NCBI GenBank assembly: GCA_027483425.1
Contig: JAIXUR010000454.1
Location: forward strand, 1 to 10,117
Source: Cyanobacteriota bacterium
GTDB taxonomy: Bacteria > Cyanobacteriota > Cyanobacteriia > Phormidesmidales > Phormidesmidaceae
Length of the DNA stretch: 10,117 nt
Reading direction: 5' to 3'
The notes under the pieces were generated by a model. It made no database searches, was not told the DNA's origin, and saw only the letters and a list, made by a program, of their open reading frames with translations. The translations under genes were made by a program, and so were the position numbers. Positions 1 to 5,493 of the stretch are shown piece by piece (positions within the stretch are counted from its first letter, which is position 1; every line of letters begins with the position of its first letter).

Positions 1-3
1 CAC

Positions 4-53
4 CGCGACCGGCCCAACGGGCCGAGTTCGCGTCCTTGGAAGGGATGTTTTTT
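4..53 (+). terminator. hairpin plus downstream T-run, possible terminator of a gene left of the window
   Basis: CGGCCC (10-15) pairs with GGGCCG (19-24) around the loop AAC. An outer stem, 4-8 with 28-32 (CGCGA/TCGCG), extends the hairpin across a small internal bulge. A run of seven T follows at 47-53, but 14 nt beyond the stem, so this is not a textbook intrinsic terminator. The upstream gene is outside the window, so the role is a guess. Confidence 0.3.
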
Positions 54-70
54 TAGTTGGGATACTCTAA

Positions 71-200
71 GAGGTTGTTTGAAAAGGGTTGTCCCAGGTA
101 TAGCTTGCCACCAGGAGACAGCCAAAACGCTGAATTTTGAGGATATTAGCCTACCTCATAGGTATAACCTGAGGCGCTCTTTGGCTTTTCAAACAACCTC
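71..200 (+). mobile_element. MITE-like miniature inverted-repeat element, copy 1
   Basis: This 130-nt element has perfect 16-bp terminal inverted repeats, GAGGTTGTTTGAAAAG at 71-86 and its reverse complement at 185-200. It has no room for a transposase and no credible ORF. The reverse complement of 4438-4568 aligns with it along its whole length, so the two are members of one family. Subterminal GGTATA blocks lie near both ends (97-102 and 161-166). The flanks TAA (68-70) and TAC (201-203) share TA but are not a perfect target duplication. The terminal repeat and the 3-bp TNA-like duplication seen at copy 2 suggest mobilisation by an IS5-type transposase; that is inference. The right end lies 42 nt before the start of the 101-residue gene and carries a conserved TATAAC. 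Confidence 0.8.
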
Positions 201-228
201 TACATGGTCTAAAAACGGTCTAACTATC

Positions 229-234
229 AGGAGG
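229..234 (+). promoter_or_regulatory. strong Shine-Dalgarno AGGAGG fixing the start at 243
   Basis: A perfect AGGAGG stands 8 nt before ATG 243. An in-frame TAA at 237-239 rules out any upstream start, so this site decides the start of the 101-residue gene. Confidence 0.75.
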
Positions 235-242
235 CTTAAGGT

Positions 243-548
243 ATGGGCAGTGTTGCCGGGACAGATAGCTACACCGCTAGCGGCTACGTAGGGGCAGCCA
301 TTATCGGTAGCAGCATTACCCTGTCGTTTAAAGATGTCATCCTGGCCGCCGAGGCTGAGGTGTTAGAGGCGTTCATGACGATTAACGGCAATATGGCTAA
401 GCGCACCATTGCCCTTGGGCCCCTGCCCCAGAACAGCGGTGCCTTTGACCTGTCTGTGCCCGAGGGAACGGATATCAGTTTGTTTAACACGCTCATTATT
501 AGGCCGGTGGGCTCTGAGACGACCGTGGCCACCGCATCGGTGCCCTAG
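243..548 (+). CDS. small protein of unknown function, possibly DM13-like beta-sandwich
   Basis: I do not firmly recognise this 101-residue protein. The start is well supported by AGGAGG 8 nt upstream and an in-frame stop just before it, so the gene looks complete rather than cut by the neighbouring MITE. There is no signal peptide, no membrane helix and no cysteine. The composition alternates short hydrophobic strands with Gly/Ser/Thr turns (ASGYVGAAIIGSSITLSF at 12-29), suggesting an all-beta fold. The C-terminal half, with LGPLPQNSGAFDL at 58-70, VPEGTDISLFNTLII at 72-86 and a closing ATASV, recalls the end of DM13 domains (electron-transfer/extracellular modules) or of RskA-type anti-sigma extracellular domains. 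The usual DM13 cysteine is missing. Both resemblances are from memory and weak. It stands alone between a MITE and a heptad-repeat spacer. Confidence 0.6.
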   Translation: MGSVAGTDSYTASGYVGAAIIGSSITLSFKDVILAAEAEVLEAFMTINGNMAKRTIALGPLPQNSGAFDLSVPEGTDISLFNTLIIRPVGSETTVATASVP

Positions 549-580
549 GGATGGCTCCGGAGGGAAATTGGGTGAACGGG

Positions 581-615
581 GGAGTCAGGAGTCGGGAGTC
601 AGGAGTCAGGAGTCG
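581..615 (+). repeat. five tandem GGAGTCR heptanucleotides
   Basis: Five contiguous units read GGAGTCA, GGAGTCG, GGAGTCA, GGAGTCA, GGAGTCG with no spacing. GACTCCTG at 648-655 is the reverse complement of part of the array (607-614), so the transcript could fold back. Such short tandemly repeated heptamers are a known class in cyanobacterial genomes. Here the array starts 33 nt after the stop of the 101-residue gene. Confidence 0.9.
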
Positions 616-732
616 GGAATACTGCCCCTTCTGAAATTCTAGATTCTGACTCCTGGATTCTTTAGGCGTCAATACCGATCCCTATCACCGATTAATATGG
701 TTGCTCTCCATGCTTTTTGATGGATTCGATAC

Positions 733-760
733 TGGACGGTCGACATCAAATCTTTATAAT
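733..760 (+). promoter_or_regulatory. putative sigma70-type promoter for sirB
   Basis: A perfect TATAAT at 755-760 is preceded by TGGACG at 733-738 (four of six matches to TTGACA) with a 16-nt spacer. It would give a leader of about 140 nt before the sirB start. It lies in the only intergenic stretch upstream of the sirB-cobA pair. Support is by motif only. Confidence 0.4.
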
Positions 761-909
761 GACTTTCTTAACGGCTTGTTCAGATAGTCCTACTGAGATA
801 GCCCGTCAGCCCAACCATTGCGTGACTCGGTTGATTGGGGGTGTAAGGGCCAGGGCCGTTTAGGTGTGGGGAGCTAGCGAGTGACGACTGTTGTCTCAAG
901 GTTTAGGGT

Positions 910-1935
910 TTGCCTGTGTCTGCATCTACACTGACAGCCTATTTGCTGGTTTCTCACGGGAGCCGCGATCCCCGGTCTGGACAGGGCTTGGATCGGCTGG
1001 CTCATTTTGTGCGATCGCAGGAAGCGGGGTTATGGGGGACTCATCCTCAGACTCGCGATCGCAGCGATGATCCAGCCAACTCCGGCAGACGCTCTAGCCG
1101 AGAGCGTTGGGCGACGGGTCAGGTGTCTCCGTTGTCCCATCGCCTCTCCCCAGCGGGTCGGCTGCGCCCCAGCCAGGTTGACCTGTCCGTAGGAGAAGCC
1201 ATCCTCTATCGGAGACAGGTTTCGCCGCCCCAGGCGGTCCATGGGCCCCTGGTGGGTACCGCCTGTTTAGAGGCCGAAGCCTTACCCCTGCATCAGCAAA
1301 TTATTGAATTTAGCCGCCGGGCCCAAGGGGCGGGAGCCCAGAGAATTTGCATCATTCCCCTATTTTTGCTGGCCGGGGTTCATGTGATGGACGATATTCC
1401 GGCGGAGGTAGACCAAGCCCGTCAAGCCCTCCAGGGGCTGACCCTAGAGATTACCCCTCACCTGGGCAGCCATCCTGGCCTGAAGGGGCTGCTGCACGCT
1501 AAGCTCGGCGCTACCGCCAGTGAGGCCCTGATTTTGCTGGCCCATGGTAGCCGTCGCCCTAGGGGTACCGATACCATCTCCACCCTGGCCAGAACCCTAG
1601 GGGGCACAGCGGCCTTTTGGGCCGTTGCTCCCAGTTTAGAATCCCAGGTTATCCATCACATGCAGGTCGGTGTGCAGCGGCTGGCCATCCTGCCCTACTT
1701 CCTATTTGCGGGCAAGATTACCGATGCGGTTACCCACCTTACCGAAGAACTGGCCGAGCGATTTCCCAGCGTGAGTTTTCACCTATTGCCGCCCCTGGGG
1801 CCATCCTTAGAGCTCGCTCGCCTAGTCATTGACTTGGCCCTCGACCGGCTCCCCCCCAAGGCCCAGCAATCGCCCGTGCCGATGCAGCGGGTCGCGTTTC
1901 GCCACGCCATTCATTCATCGTCGATGGTGTCCTAG
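910..1935 (+). CDS. sirB: sirohydrochlorin ferro/cobaltochelatase, two-domain SirB/CbiX type
   Basis: Inserts a divalent metal into sirohydrochlorin: Fe for siroheme, the cofactor of nitrite and sulfite reductases, or Co for anaerobic B12 synthesis. The 341 residues hold two CbiX repeats. Repeat 1 has SHGSRDPR (15-22) and IIPLFLLAGVHVMDDIP (148-164), giving the paired metal-site histidines H16 and H158. Repeat 2 has LLAHGSRRPRG (209-219) and ILPYFLFAGKITDAV (260-274). Its second histidine is replaced by K269, so only the first site looks complete. Between residues 36 and 112, where the family needs about 15 residues, lies a basic, Ser/Pro/Arg-rich stretch with palindromic DNA, probably an absorbed repeat. 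The C-terminal 25 residues also look like a tail. The start is TTG 910, with AAGG 8 nt upstream; GTG 916 is an alternative. cobA follows on the same strand after about 130 nt. Confidence 0.9.
   Translation: MPVSASTLTAYLLVSHGSRDPRSGQGLDRLAHFVRSQEAGLWGTHPQTRDRSDDPANSGRRSSRERWATGQVSPLSHRLSPAGRLRPSQVDLSVGEAILYRRQVSPPQAVHGPLVGTACLEAEALPLHQQIIEFSRRAQGAGAQRICIIPLFLLAGVHVMDDIPAEVDQARQALQGLTLEITPHLGSHPGLKGLLHAKLGATASEALILLAHGSRRPRGTDTISTLARTLGGTAAFWAVAPSLESQVIHHMQVGVQRLAILPYFLFAGKITDAVTHLTEELAERFPSVSFHLLPPLGPSLELARLVIDLALDRLPPKAQQSPVPMQRVAFRHAIHSSSMVS
1030..1220 (+). repeat. palindrome-rich insertion inside sirB
   Basis: Within the coding region, ACGCTCT (1089-1095) pairs with AGAGCGT (1101-1107) across a 5-nt loop. 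ACCTGTC (1181-1187) pairs with GACAGGT (1214-1220) around a partly self-complementary interior. The block falls in the part of SirB that has no counterpart in the normal domain, and its style resembles the palindromic interspersed repeats of Nostoc-type genomes. The boundaries are approximate; frame is kept throughout. Confidence 0.5.
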
Positions 1936-1976
1936 GCCAGATCCCAGGGGCCAGATCCCAGGGGCCAGATCCTAGG
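1935..1976 (+). repeat. three tandem 14-nt repeats after sirB
   Basis: GGCCAGATCCCAGG occurs at 1935-1948 and 1949-1962, with a one-base variant at 1963-1976. A degenerate 21-nt unit follows (1977-1997), then another GGCCAGG at 1998. Unit lengths of 14 and 21 keep a 7-nt register. The first unit begins on the last base of the sirB stop codon, so the array fills the sirB-cobA spacer. Confidence 0.85.
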
Positions 1977-2063
1977 GGCCAGGAGACAAATTTCAGGGGC
2001 CAGGTCGGTCAAGCCTGCGAAGAGGGTATCGTCAAAGGCAGGCGTTTTGAAGTGATACTGCGT

Positions 2064-2867
2064 ATGGCATCGGTAGCTGCTAACTCTGATCAAGGCCAGC
2101 CCTACGGCCAGGTGTACCTGGTGGGTGCCGGGCCTGGGGATCCGGGCTTGTTTACCCTGCGGGGTAAGGGCCTGCTGGAGTGCGCTGATGTGGTGATTCA
2201 CGATGCCCTGGTCAGCGCGCCTATTTTGGCTATGATCAATCCCCAGGCGGTGGTGATTGATGCGGGGAAGCGCCGGGGCCGCCACTCCCTGGCCCAGGAG
2301 GAGATCAACCAGCTGATTATCGACCAGGCTCAAGACCATGCCGTGGTGGTGCGCCTCAAGGGGGGCGACCCCTTTGTCTTTGGGCGCGGTGGCGAAGAAA
2401 TGGCGGCCCTGGTGGCGGCGGGCATTGCTGTCGAGGTGGTGCCCGGCATTACCGCTGGGGTGGCGGTGCCCGCCTATGCCGGGATTCCGATCACCCACCG
2501 CAGCCAGAGTTCATCGGTGACCTTTGTCACGGGTCACGAATCGGCCGGTAAGTATCGTCCTAAGGTCAACTGGCGGGCCCTGGCCCAGGGCTCGGAAACC
2601 ATTGTGGTGTATATGGGTATCCACAACCTCGGCCCCATTACCGCCGAGCTGCTGGCCGCCGACCTCAGCCCCAGTACCCCCGTTGCCCTGATCCGCTGGG
2701 GCACCTACCCCCAGCAGGAGACCCTGATTGGCACCCTAGAAACCATCGTGGCCCAGGTCGCGGCGGCGGGCTTTGACGCTCCGGCGGTGGCCGTCATTGG
2801 CGCTGTGGTCAACTGGCATGAGGTCTTTAAGCACTGTCGCCCCACGGGCACCCTTTGGCCCGATTAA
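2064..2867 (+). CDS. cobA: uroporphyrinogen-III C-methyltransferase (SUMT)
   Basis: Transfers two methyl groups from SAM to uroporphyrinogen III (C2 and C7), giving precorrin-2, the branch point to siroheme and cobalamin. From ATG 2064 the protein has 267 residues, the usual length of a stand-alone SUMT without a CysG-type dehydrogenase domain. Family motifs run in order: YLVGAGPGDPGLFTLRG (18-34) at the N-terminal SAM/substrate site, VIHDALV (44-50), VRLKGGDPFVFGRGGEE (96-112), VVPGITAGVAVPAYAGIPIT (125-144), VTFVTGHE (152-159) and VVYMG (181-185). No key position looks altered. GTG 2052 would add four residues; ATG is preferred because the added residues are not part of the domain, but neither start has a good ribosome site. 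The gene converges on cbiB with only 19 nt between the stops, and no terminator is visible there. It is probably co-transcribed with sirB, which acts on the product of the next oxidation step. Confidence 0.95.
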   Translation: MASVAANSDQGQPYGQVYLVGAGPGDPGLFTLRGKGLLECADVVIHDALVSAPILAMINPQAVVIDAGKRRGRHSLAQEEINQLIIDQAQDHAVVVRLKGGDPFVFGRGGEEMAALVAAGIAVEVVPGITAGVAVPAYAGIPITHRSQSSSVTFVTGHESAGKYRPKVNWRALAQGSETIVVYMGIHNLGPITAELLAADLSPSTPVALIRWGTYPQQETLIGTLETIVAQVAAAGFDAPAVAVIGAVVNWHEVFKHCRPTGTLWPD

Positions 2868-2886
2868 TTTACCCCCAGGGTATGGG

Positions 2887-3915
2887 TCATAGCATTTGGC
2901 TCAGCCCGGCCATCAGGGCTATCCCTAGCCCCGTCCACAGCAGGGCCGCTCGGCGGGTGAGGGCGAGGGCCTGGAGGATGCGATCGCGCGTAATCGGGTA
3001 CACCGCATCCCCCAGCCGAGGCTTTTCCTTGAGAATTCCGTTGTATTGATTGGTACCCCCTAGCTGCACCCCCAGGGCAGCGGCGTAGGCGGCCTCACTC
3101 CAGCCTGCGTTGGGACTGGGGTCGGCGGGGGCATCGCGACGGCATAGCGCCCACACCCGCCGAGGCTGCCCCGATAGTAGAGCAATGGTCAATACCACCA
3201 GGCGGCAGGGTAGCCAGGTCAAGGCGTCTTCAAAGCGGGCGCTAAACCAACCCAGATAGGTATAGGGTACCTCCCGATAGCCAATCATTGAATCTAGGGT
3301 GCTGGCGGCTTTATAGGCCAGGGCCACTGGTACGCTACCCAGGGGTAAACAGGCTCCGACCAGGGCGTAAAACAGGGGGGCCAGCACTCCGTCGGTGGCG
3401 TTTTCGCTCACGGTTTCCAGCACCGCCCGCCGGATCTCAGCCTCATCCAGGTACCCGGTATCGCGCCCCACGTAGAGGCCTAGATGGTCCCTGGCCGTGG
3501 CGATATCCCCCCCATCCAGCGGTGCCAGCACCTCCTCAGCCGCCCGCCGCAGACTGCGCCCGGCGAAACAACTGGCCAACAGCACGACTGCGCAGGCCAT
3601 TCCCCCCCAGGGATGCAGCATTCCGGCCAGGTGTACCACCCACCACCCGACCCACCCACTGCCCAGGATCACCCCCAGGCCCAGGATCACTCCCAGGCCG
3701 CGCTCCTCCAGGGGCGGCAGTTGGAGGCGAAAAATTCCCTTCGATCCCCAGCTAATTACCCGGCCCATGGCTTGGACGGGATGGGGCCACCCCCAGGGGT
3801 CGCCCACTAGGCGATCGAGCCCCGCAGCCAGCACCACCACCAGCCCCCGGTTAACCCACTGATAGTTCAACCAGGCGGGGGTAAACCAAGCGGTGTCAAA
3901 CCATAAAACTGACAT
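2887..3915 (-). CDS. cbiB: adenosylcobinamide-phosphate synthase CbiB/CobD
   Basis: A membrane enzyme that attaches the (R)-1-aminopropan-2-ol (phosphate) arm to adenosylcobyric acid late in B12 synthesis. From ATG 3915 it has 342 residues, normal for the family. Hallmarks: LAAGLDRLVGDP (29-40) with WPHPVQAMGRVI (43-54), ETVSENATDGVLAPLFYAL (167-185), AYKAASTLDSMIGY (200-213), DPSPNAGWSEAAYAAALGV (265-283) and a closing hydrophobic helix (322-341). Hydrophobic segments near 24-34, 72-98, 105-118, 179-200 and 236-248 fit a polytopic protein. The start is uncertain: ATG 3915 has AGGGGG 3 nt upstream and overlaps the Rrf2 gene by 20 nt; ATG 3918 and ATG 3951 (12 more residues) are also in frame. 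The overlap implies translational coupling to the regulator. A tandem 18-nt duplication makes residues 74-85 read nearly GLGVIL twice. Confidence 0.93.
   Translation of the reverse strand: MSVLWFDTAWFTPAWLNYQWVNRGLVVVLAAGLDRLVGDPWGWPHPVQAMGRVISWGSKGIFRLQLPPLEERGLGVILGLGVILGSGWVGWWVVHLAGMLHPWGGMACAVVLLASCFAGRSLRRAAEEVLAPLDGGDIATARDHLGLYVGRDTGYLDEAEIRRAVLETVSENATDGVLAPLFYALVGACLPLGSVPVALAYKAASTLDSMIGYREVPYTYLGWFSARFEDALTWLPCRLVVLTIALLSGQPRRVWALCRRDAPADPSPNAGWSEAAYAAALGVQLGGTNQYNGILKEKPRLGDAVYPITRDRILQALALTRRAALLWTGLGIALMAGLSQML
3661..3696 (-). repeat. 18-nt tandem duplication inside cbiB
   Basis: On the plus strand 3661-3678 and 3679-3696 are identical except for one C/T difference. They encode two consecutive GLGVIL-like hexapeptides within a membrane segment of CbiB, so reading frame and hydrophobicity are kept. 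Confidence 0.8.
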
Positions 3916-4339
3916 CATCCCCCTGGGCGGCTTGCCAACTGCGGGCATCAAAGTACAAATCTTCTAGAGAAATACTATAGAGGGCTTCTTTGAGCTTTTG
4001 AGAGAGGCGGTTCCACACGGCGAAGGTCACCCAGTCCTCGGCCTGGCTGGCCTGGGGGGCGTGGCGGGGCAGGGGGTCGACCTGTTCGCCCACGGCTTCT
4101 AAAATTTGGCCCAGAGAAATTGTTTCGGGGGGCTTGGCCAACCGATACCCCCCCTGGGGGCCCCGCACCGATTCGACAATACCGGCTCGGCGTAGGTCAA
4201 TCAGTAGTTTTTCTAGGTAGGGGGGCGGCAGTCCTTGGCGCTCAGCAATGGTATTAACAGATACAGGCTGCCGAGAAGAATTTAGAGCCAGGTCAAGCAG
4301 CGCTTTCACACTGTAATGCCCGCGAGTTGTGAGTTTCAT
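3896..4339 (-). CDS. Rrf2-family transcriptional regulator without cysteines
   Basis: This 147-residue protein has the Rrf2 layout. The start is MKLTTRGHYSVKALLDLA (1-18), the winged helix runs through VSVNTIAERQGLPPPYLEKL (26-45), a LRRAGIVES recognition/linker segment follows (49-57), and the wing GPQGGYRLAKP spans 60-70. A dimerisation helix follows (about 103-130). Members such as IscR, NsrR and RsrR bind an Fe-S cluster through three cysteines in the segment equivalent to residues 85-105. This protein has no cysteine anywhere and that segment reads VDPLPRHAPQASQAE. It therefore cannot sense by the standard three-Cys cluster and may use another ligand or act apo. The gene leads a leftward pair, and its 3' end overlaps cbiB. 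No clear Shine-Dalgarno precedes the ATG. A 6-2-6 palindrome 63-76 nt upstream is a candidate operator. Targets are unknown; control of cbiB is a contextual guess. Confidence 0.9.
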   Translation of the reverse strand: MKLTTRGHYSVKALLDLALNSSRQPVSVNTIAERQGLPPPYLEKLLIDLRRAGIVESVRGPQGGYRLAKPPETISLGQILEAVGEQVDPLPRHAPQASQAEDWVTFAVWNRLSQKLKEALYSISLEDLYFDARSWQAAQGDDVSFMV

Positions 4340-4401
4340 CGTGGGTTGTTGGGGCCTCGTTGATCAGGACTATCTGCACACCACAGCAATGGCACTACCC
4401 A

Positions 4402-4415
4402 ATTGCCGTGGCAAT
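4402..4415 (-). promoter_or_regulatory. candidate operator ATTGCC-GT-GGCAAT upstream of the Rrf2 gene
   Basis: A perfect inverted repeat, ATTGCC (4402-4407) and GGCAAT (4410-4415) with a 2-nt centre, sits between the Rrf2 gene start (4339) and the MITE copy at 4438. Rrf2 regulators bind such dyads as dimers and often regulate themselves. The match is by symmetry and position only. Confidence 0.35.
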
Positions 4416-4437
4416 CAGGTGACTCAGACTGTTCTCA

Positions 4438-4568
4438 GAGGGTGTTTGAAAAGCCAAGGAATATCTCACGTTATACCTAGGTCGTGGGCCAATGCCCTCA
4501 AACTTCAGGGTTTTTGCGGCCTTTTGGCGACAAGGTATACCTGAGAATAGCCCTTTTCAAACACCCTC
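4438..4568 (-). mobile_element. MITE-like miniature inverted-repeat element, copy 2
   Basis: This 131-nt element has perfect 16-bp terminal repeats, GAGGGTGTTTGAAAAG at 4438-4453 and its reverse complement at 4553-4568. TCA flanks it on both sides (4435-4437 and 4569-4571), a 3-bp target duplication that confirms insertion. Reverse-complemented, it aligns end to end with the element at 71-200, with differences spread over the interior and one base in the terminal repeat (G versus T at position 5). No coding capacity. In this orientation the end carrying GGTATAAC faces the Rrf2 gene. Confidence 0.85.
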
Positions 4569-4788
4569 TCAGGCTGTCATGGTCTTAGAATAGCGGCCAA
4601 AGGATGACTGTTTTGATGGTCATCATCGGGCCGATAGACGGCCAAAAAAGAGCATGCAAAAACTATTTTGTTGTATTATTATTTGGCGTGTTGCTATGGA
4701 AGTGGAGCTGGGCGAAACAGATTTCCTGGATTTTTTGCCCCAGCTCAAAATGTTTGGAGCTAACCGTTGTGAACGAGATATAGAGTGA

Positions 4789-5211
4789 ATGGCTAACGCA
4801 ACTCAGGTAGAACTGCTGACAGAACCGTTGACCGGAAAAGAACTGCTGCAAAAGGTAAAAGATCTCGATGAGCTGAGTCGAGACGAGAAGGCAAAAGCCT
4901 GTGGCTATTACACCCTGACGGAGTCAGGTAGCCCCCGGGTGAACATGATGAAGTTTCTCAACGCTTTGATCGAAGCGGAAGGAATTCGCCTAGATGGTGT
5001 CGGCAACAGTAACGGTAACGGGCGGAGCGGACGGAGCGCCAGTTTTCGCGTTACGGTGCAATCTAACGGCAATCTGCTGATTGGTTCCACCTACACCAAA
5101 CAGATGGGGCTGATGCCTGGCGATGAGTTTGAAATCACCCTAGGCCGTAAGCACATTCGGCTCAAGCACATGGGGGACAGTGGTGCTCTGCTCGATGACG
5201 CCGAGGACTAG
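4789..5211 (+). CDS. cyAbrB transcriptional regulator
   Basis: A 140-residue member of the cyanobacterial AbrB family, DNA-binding regulators linked to nitrogen/carbon balance and other global responses. The N-terminal part, LTGKELLQKVKDLDEL (14-29) then AKACGYYT (35-42) and PRVNMMKFLNALIEAEGI (49-66), is the cyanobacteria-specific segment. A Gly/Asn/Ser/Arg linker (70-83) leads to the C-terminal SpoVT/AbrB-like domain, SFRVTVQSNGNLLIGSTYTK (85-104) and QMGLMPGDEFEITLGRKHIR (105-124). In cyAbrB the AbrB-like domain is C-terminal, the reverse of Bacillus AbrB. An acidic tail (DSGALLDDAED) closes it. Both paralogue classes are common; I cannot tell cyAbrB1 from cyAbrB2 with confidence. The ATG has only a weak purine-rich site (GAGATATAGAGTGA). 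It is monocistronic by context, with a large hairpin 82 nt downstream. Confidence 0.93.
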   Translation: MANATQVELLTEPLTGKELLQKVKDLDELSRDEKAKACGYYTLTESGSPRVNMMKFLNALIEAEGIRLDGVGNSNGNGRSGRSASFRVTVQSNGNLLIGSTYTKQMGLMPGDEFEITLGRKHIRLKHMGDSGALLDDAED

Positions 5212-5292
5212 ACGTACCCCTAGATTCACCCAGAGAAGGCCAGATTCAGACGAGTTTTAGAACTACGCGATCCGTTTTTGGGTCGATTGAGT

Positions 5293-5338
5293 ACAATTGG
5301 GCGAGCCAAGTCTTTGATGGGTTGGCTCGCCCAATTGT
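5293..5338 (+). terminator. perfect 17-bp inverted repeat downstream of cyAbrB
   Basis: ACAATTGGGCGAGCCAA (5293-5309) and its exact reverse complement (5322-5338) surround a 12-nt loop. No T-run follows on either strand, so it is not a classical intrinsic terminator, although cyanobacterial terminators often lack one. It could also be an interspersed palindromic repeat. The rest of the 5212-5493 spacer shows nothing clear. Confidence 0.45.
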
Positions 5339-5493
5339 GATTTGCCCATGCCTGAGCAGGGTTAGTTTTTGCCGTCCTGACGGGTCTTAATGCCGTGGAT
5401 GGTCGGTTTTCATGGTTGGATGAAGCCACTGCCGAGCGCCCTGGGCCGAACTGGTTGAGTGTTGAAACAGCGATGAAGGTCTACCACTAGTTT

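Larger units (their letters stand above)
549..909. other. gene-free spacer of 361 nt with heptad repeats and a putative promoter
   Basis: The left part (581-655) holds the GGAGTCR heptad array and its short inverted counterpart. Positions 660-909 hold a putative promoter around 733-760 and the leader of sirB. I looked for a cobalamin riboswitch, expected near B12 genes, and saw no recognisable B12-box. No ORF on either strand is convincing. Confidence 0.6.
4340..4788. other. divergent intergenic region between the Rrf2 gene and cyAbrB
   Basis: This 449-nt spacer contains, from left to right, the 14-nt palindrome, MITE copy 2, and a leader for cyAbrB with an AT-rich block at 4658-4684 (TATTATTATT) that could hold the cyAbrB promoter. 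CGGCCAAA occurs at 4593 and again at 4638. I found no convincing -35 box and no gene. Confidence 0.5.

Noticed and set aside
79..291. 70-residue open frame through MITE copy 1
   Set aside because: It is mostly the noncoding element and overlaps the better supported gene at 243, which has its own ribosome site.
581..655. CRISPR array
   Set aside because: The heptads are contiguous without unique spacers; no array of repeats with spacers exists in the window.
665..845. Possible decayed coding or insertion-sequence remnant on the minus strand
   Set aside because: Short peptide-like runs appear in several frames but are broken by stops and match nothing I recognise.
660..909. Cobalamin riboswitch upstream of sirB-cobA
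   Set aside because: Expected from the gene content, but no B12-box-like core or supporting helices were seen.
1932..2498. 188-residue open frame on the minus strand
   Set aside because: It overlaps cobA, whose family motifs are unmistakable; the N-terminal and C-terminal parts have no recognisable domain and the end is encoded by the 14-nt repeats.
3288..3810. Proline-rich open frames on the plus strand within cbiB
   Set aside because: They are antisense to CbiB and show the Pro/Arg bias of GC-rich shadow frames.
5212..5429. Open frame on the minus strand in the cyAbrB downstream spacer
   Set aside because: It reads through the perfect hairpin, has no ribosome site and no recognisable domain.
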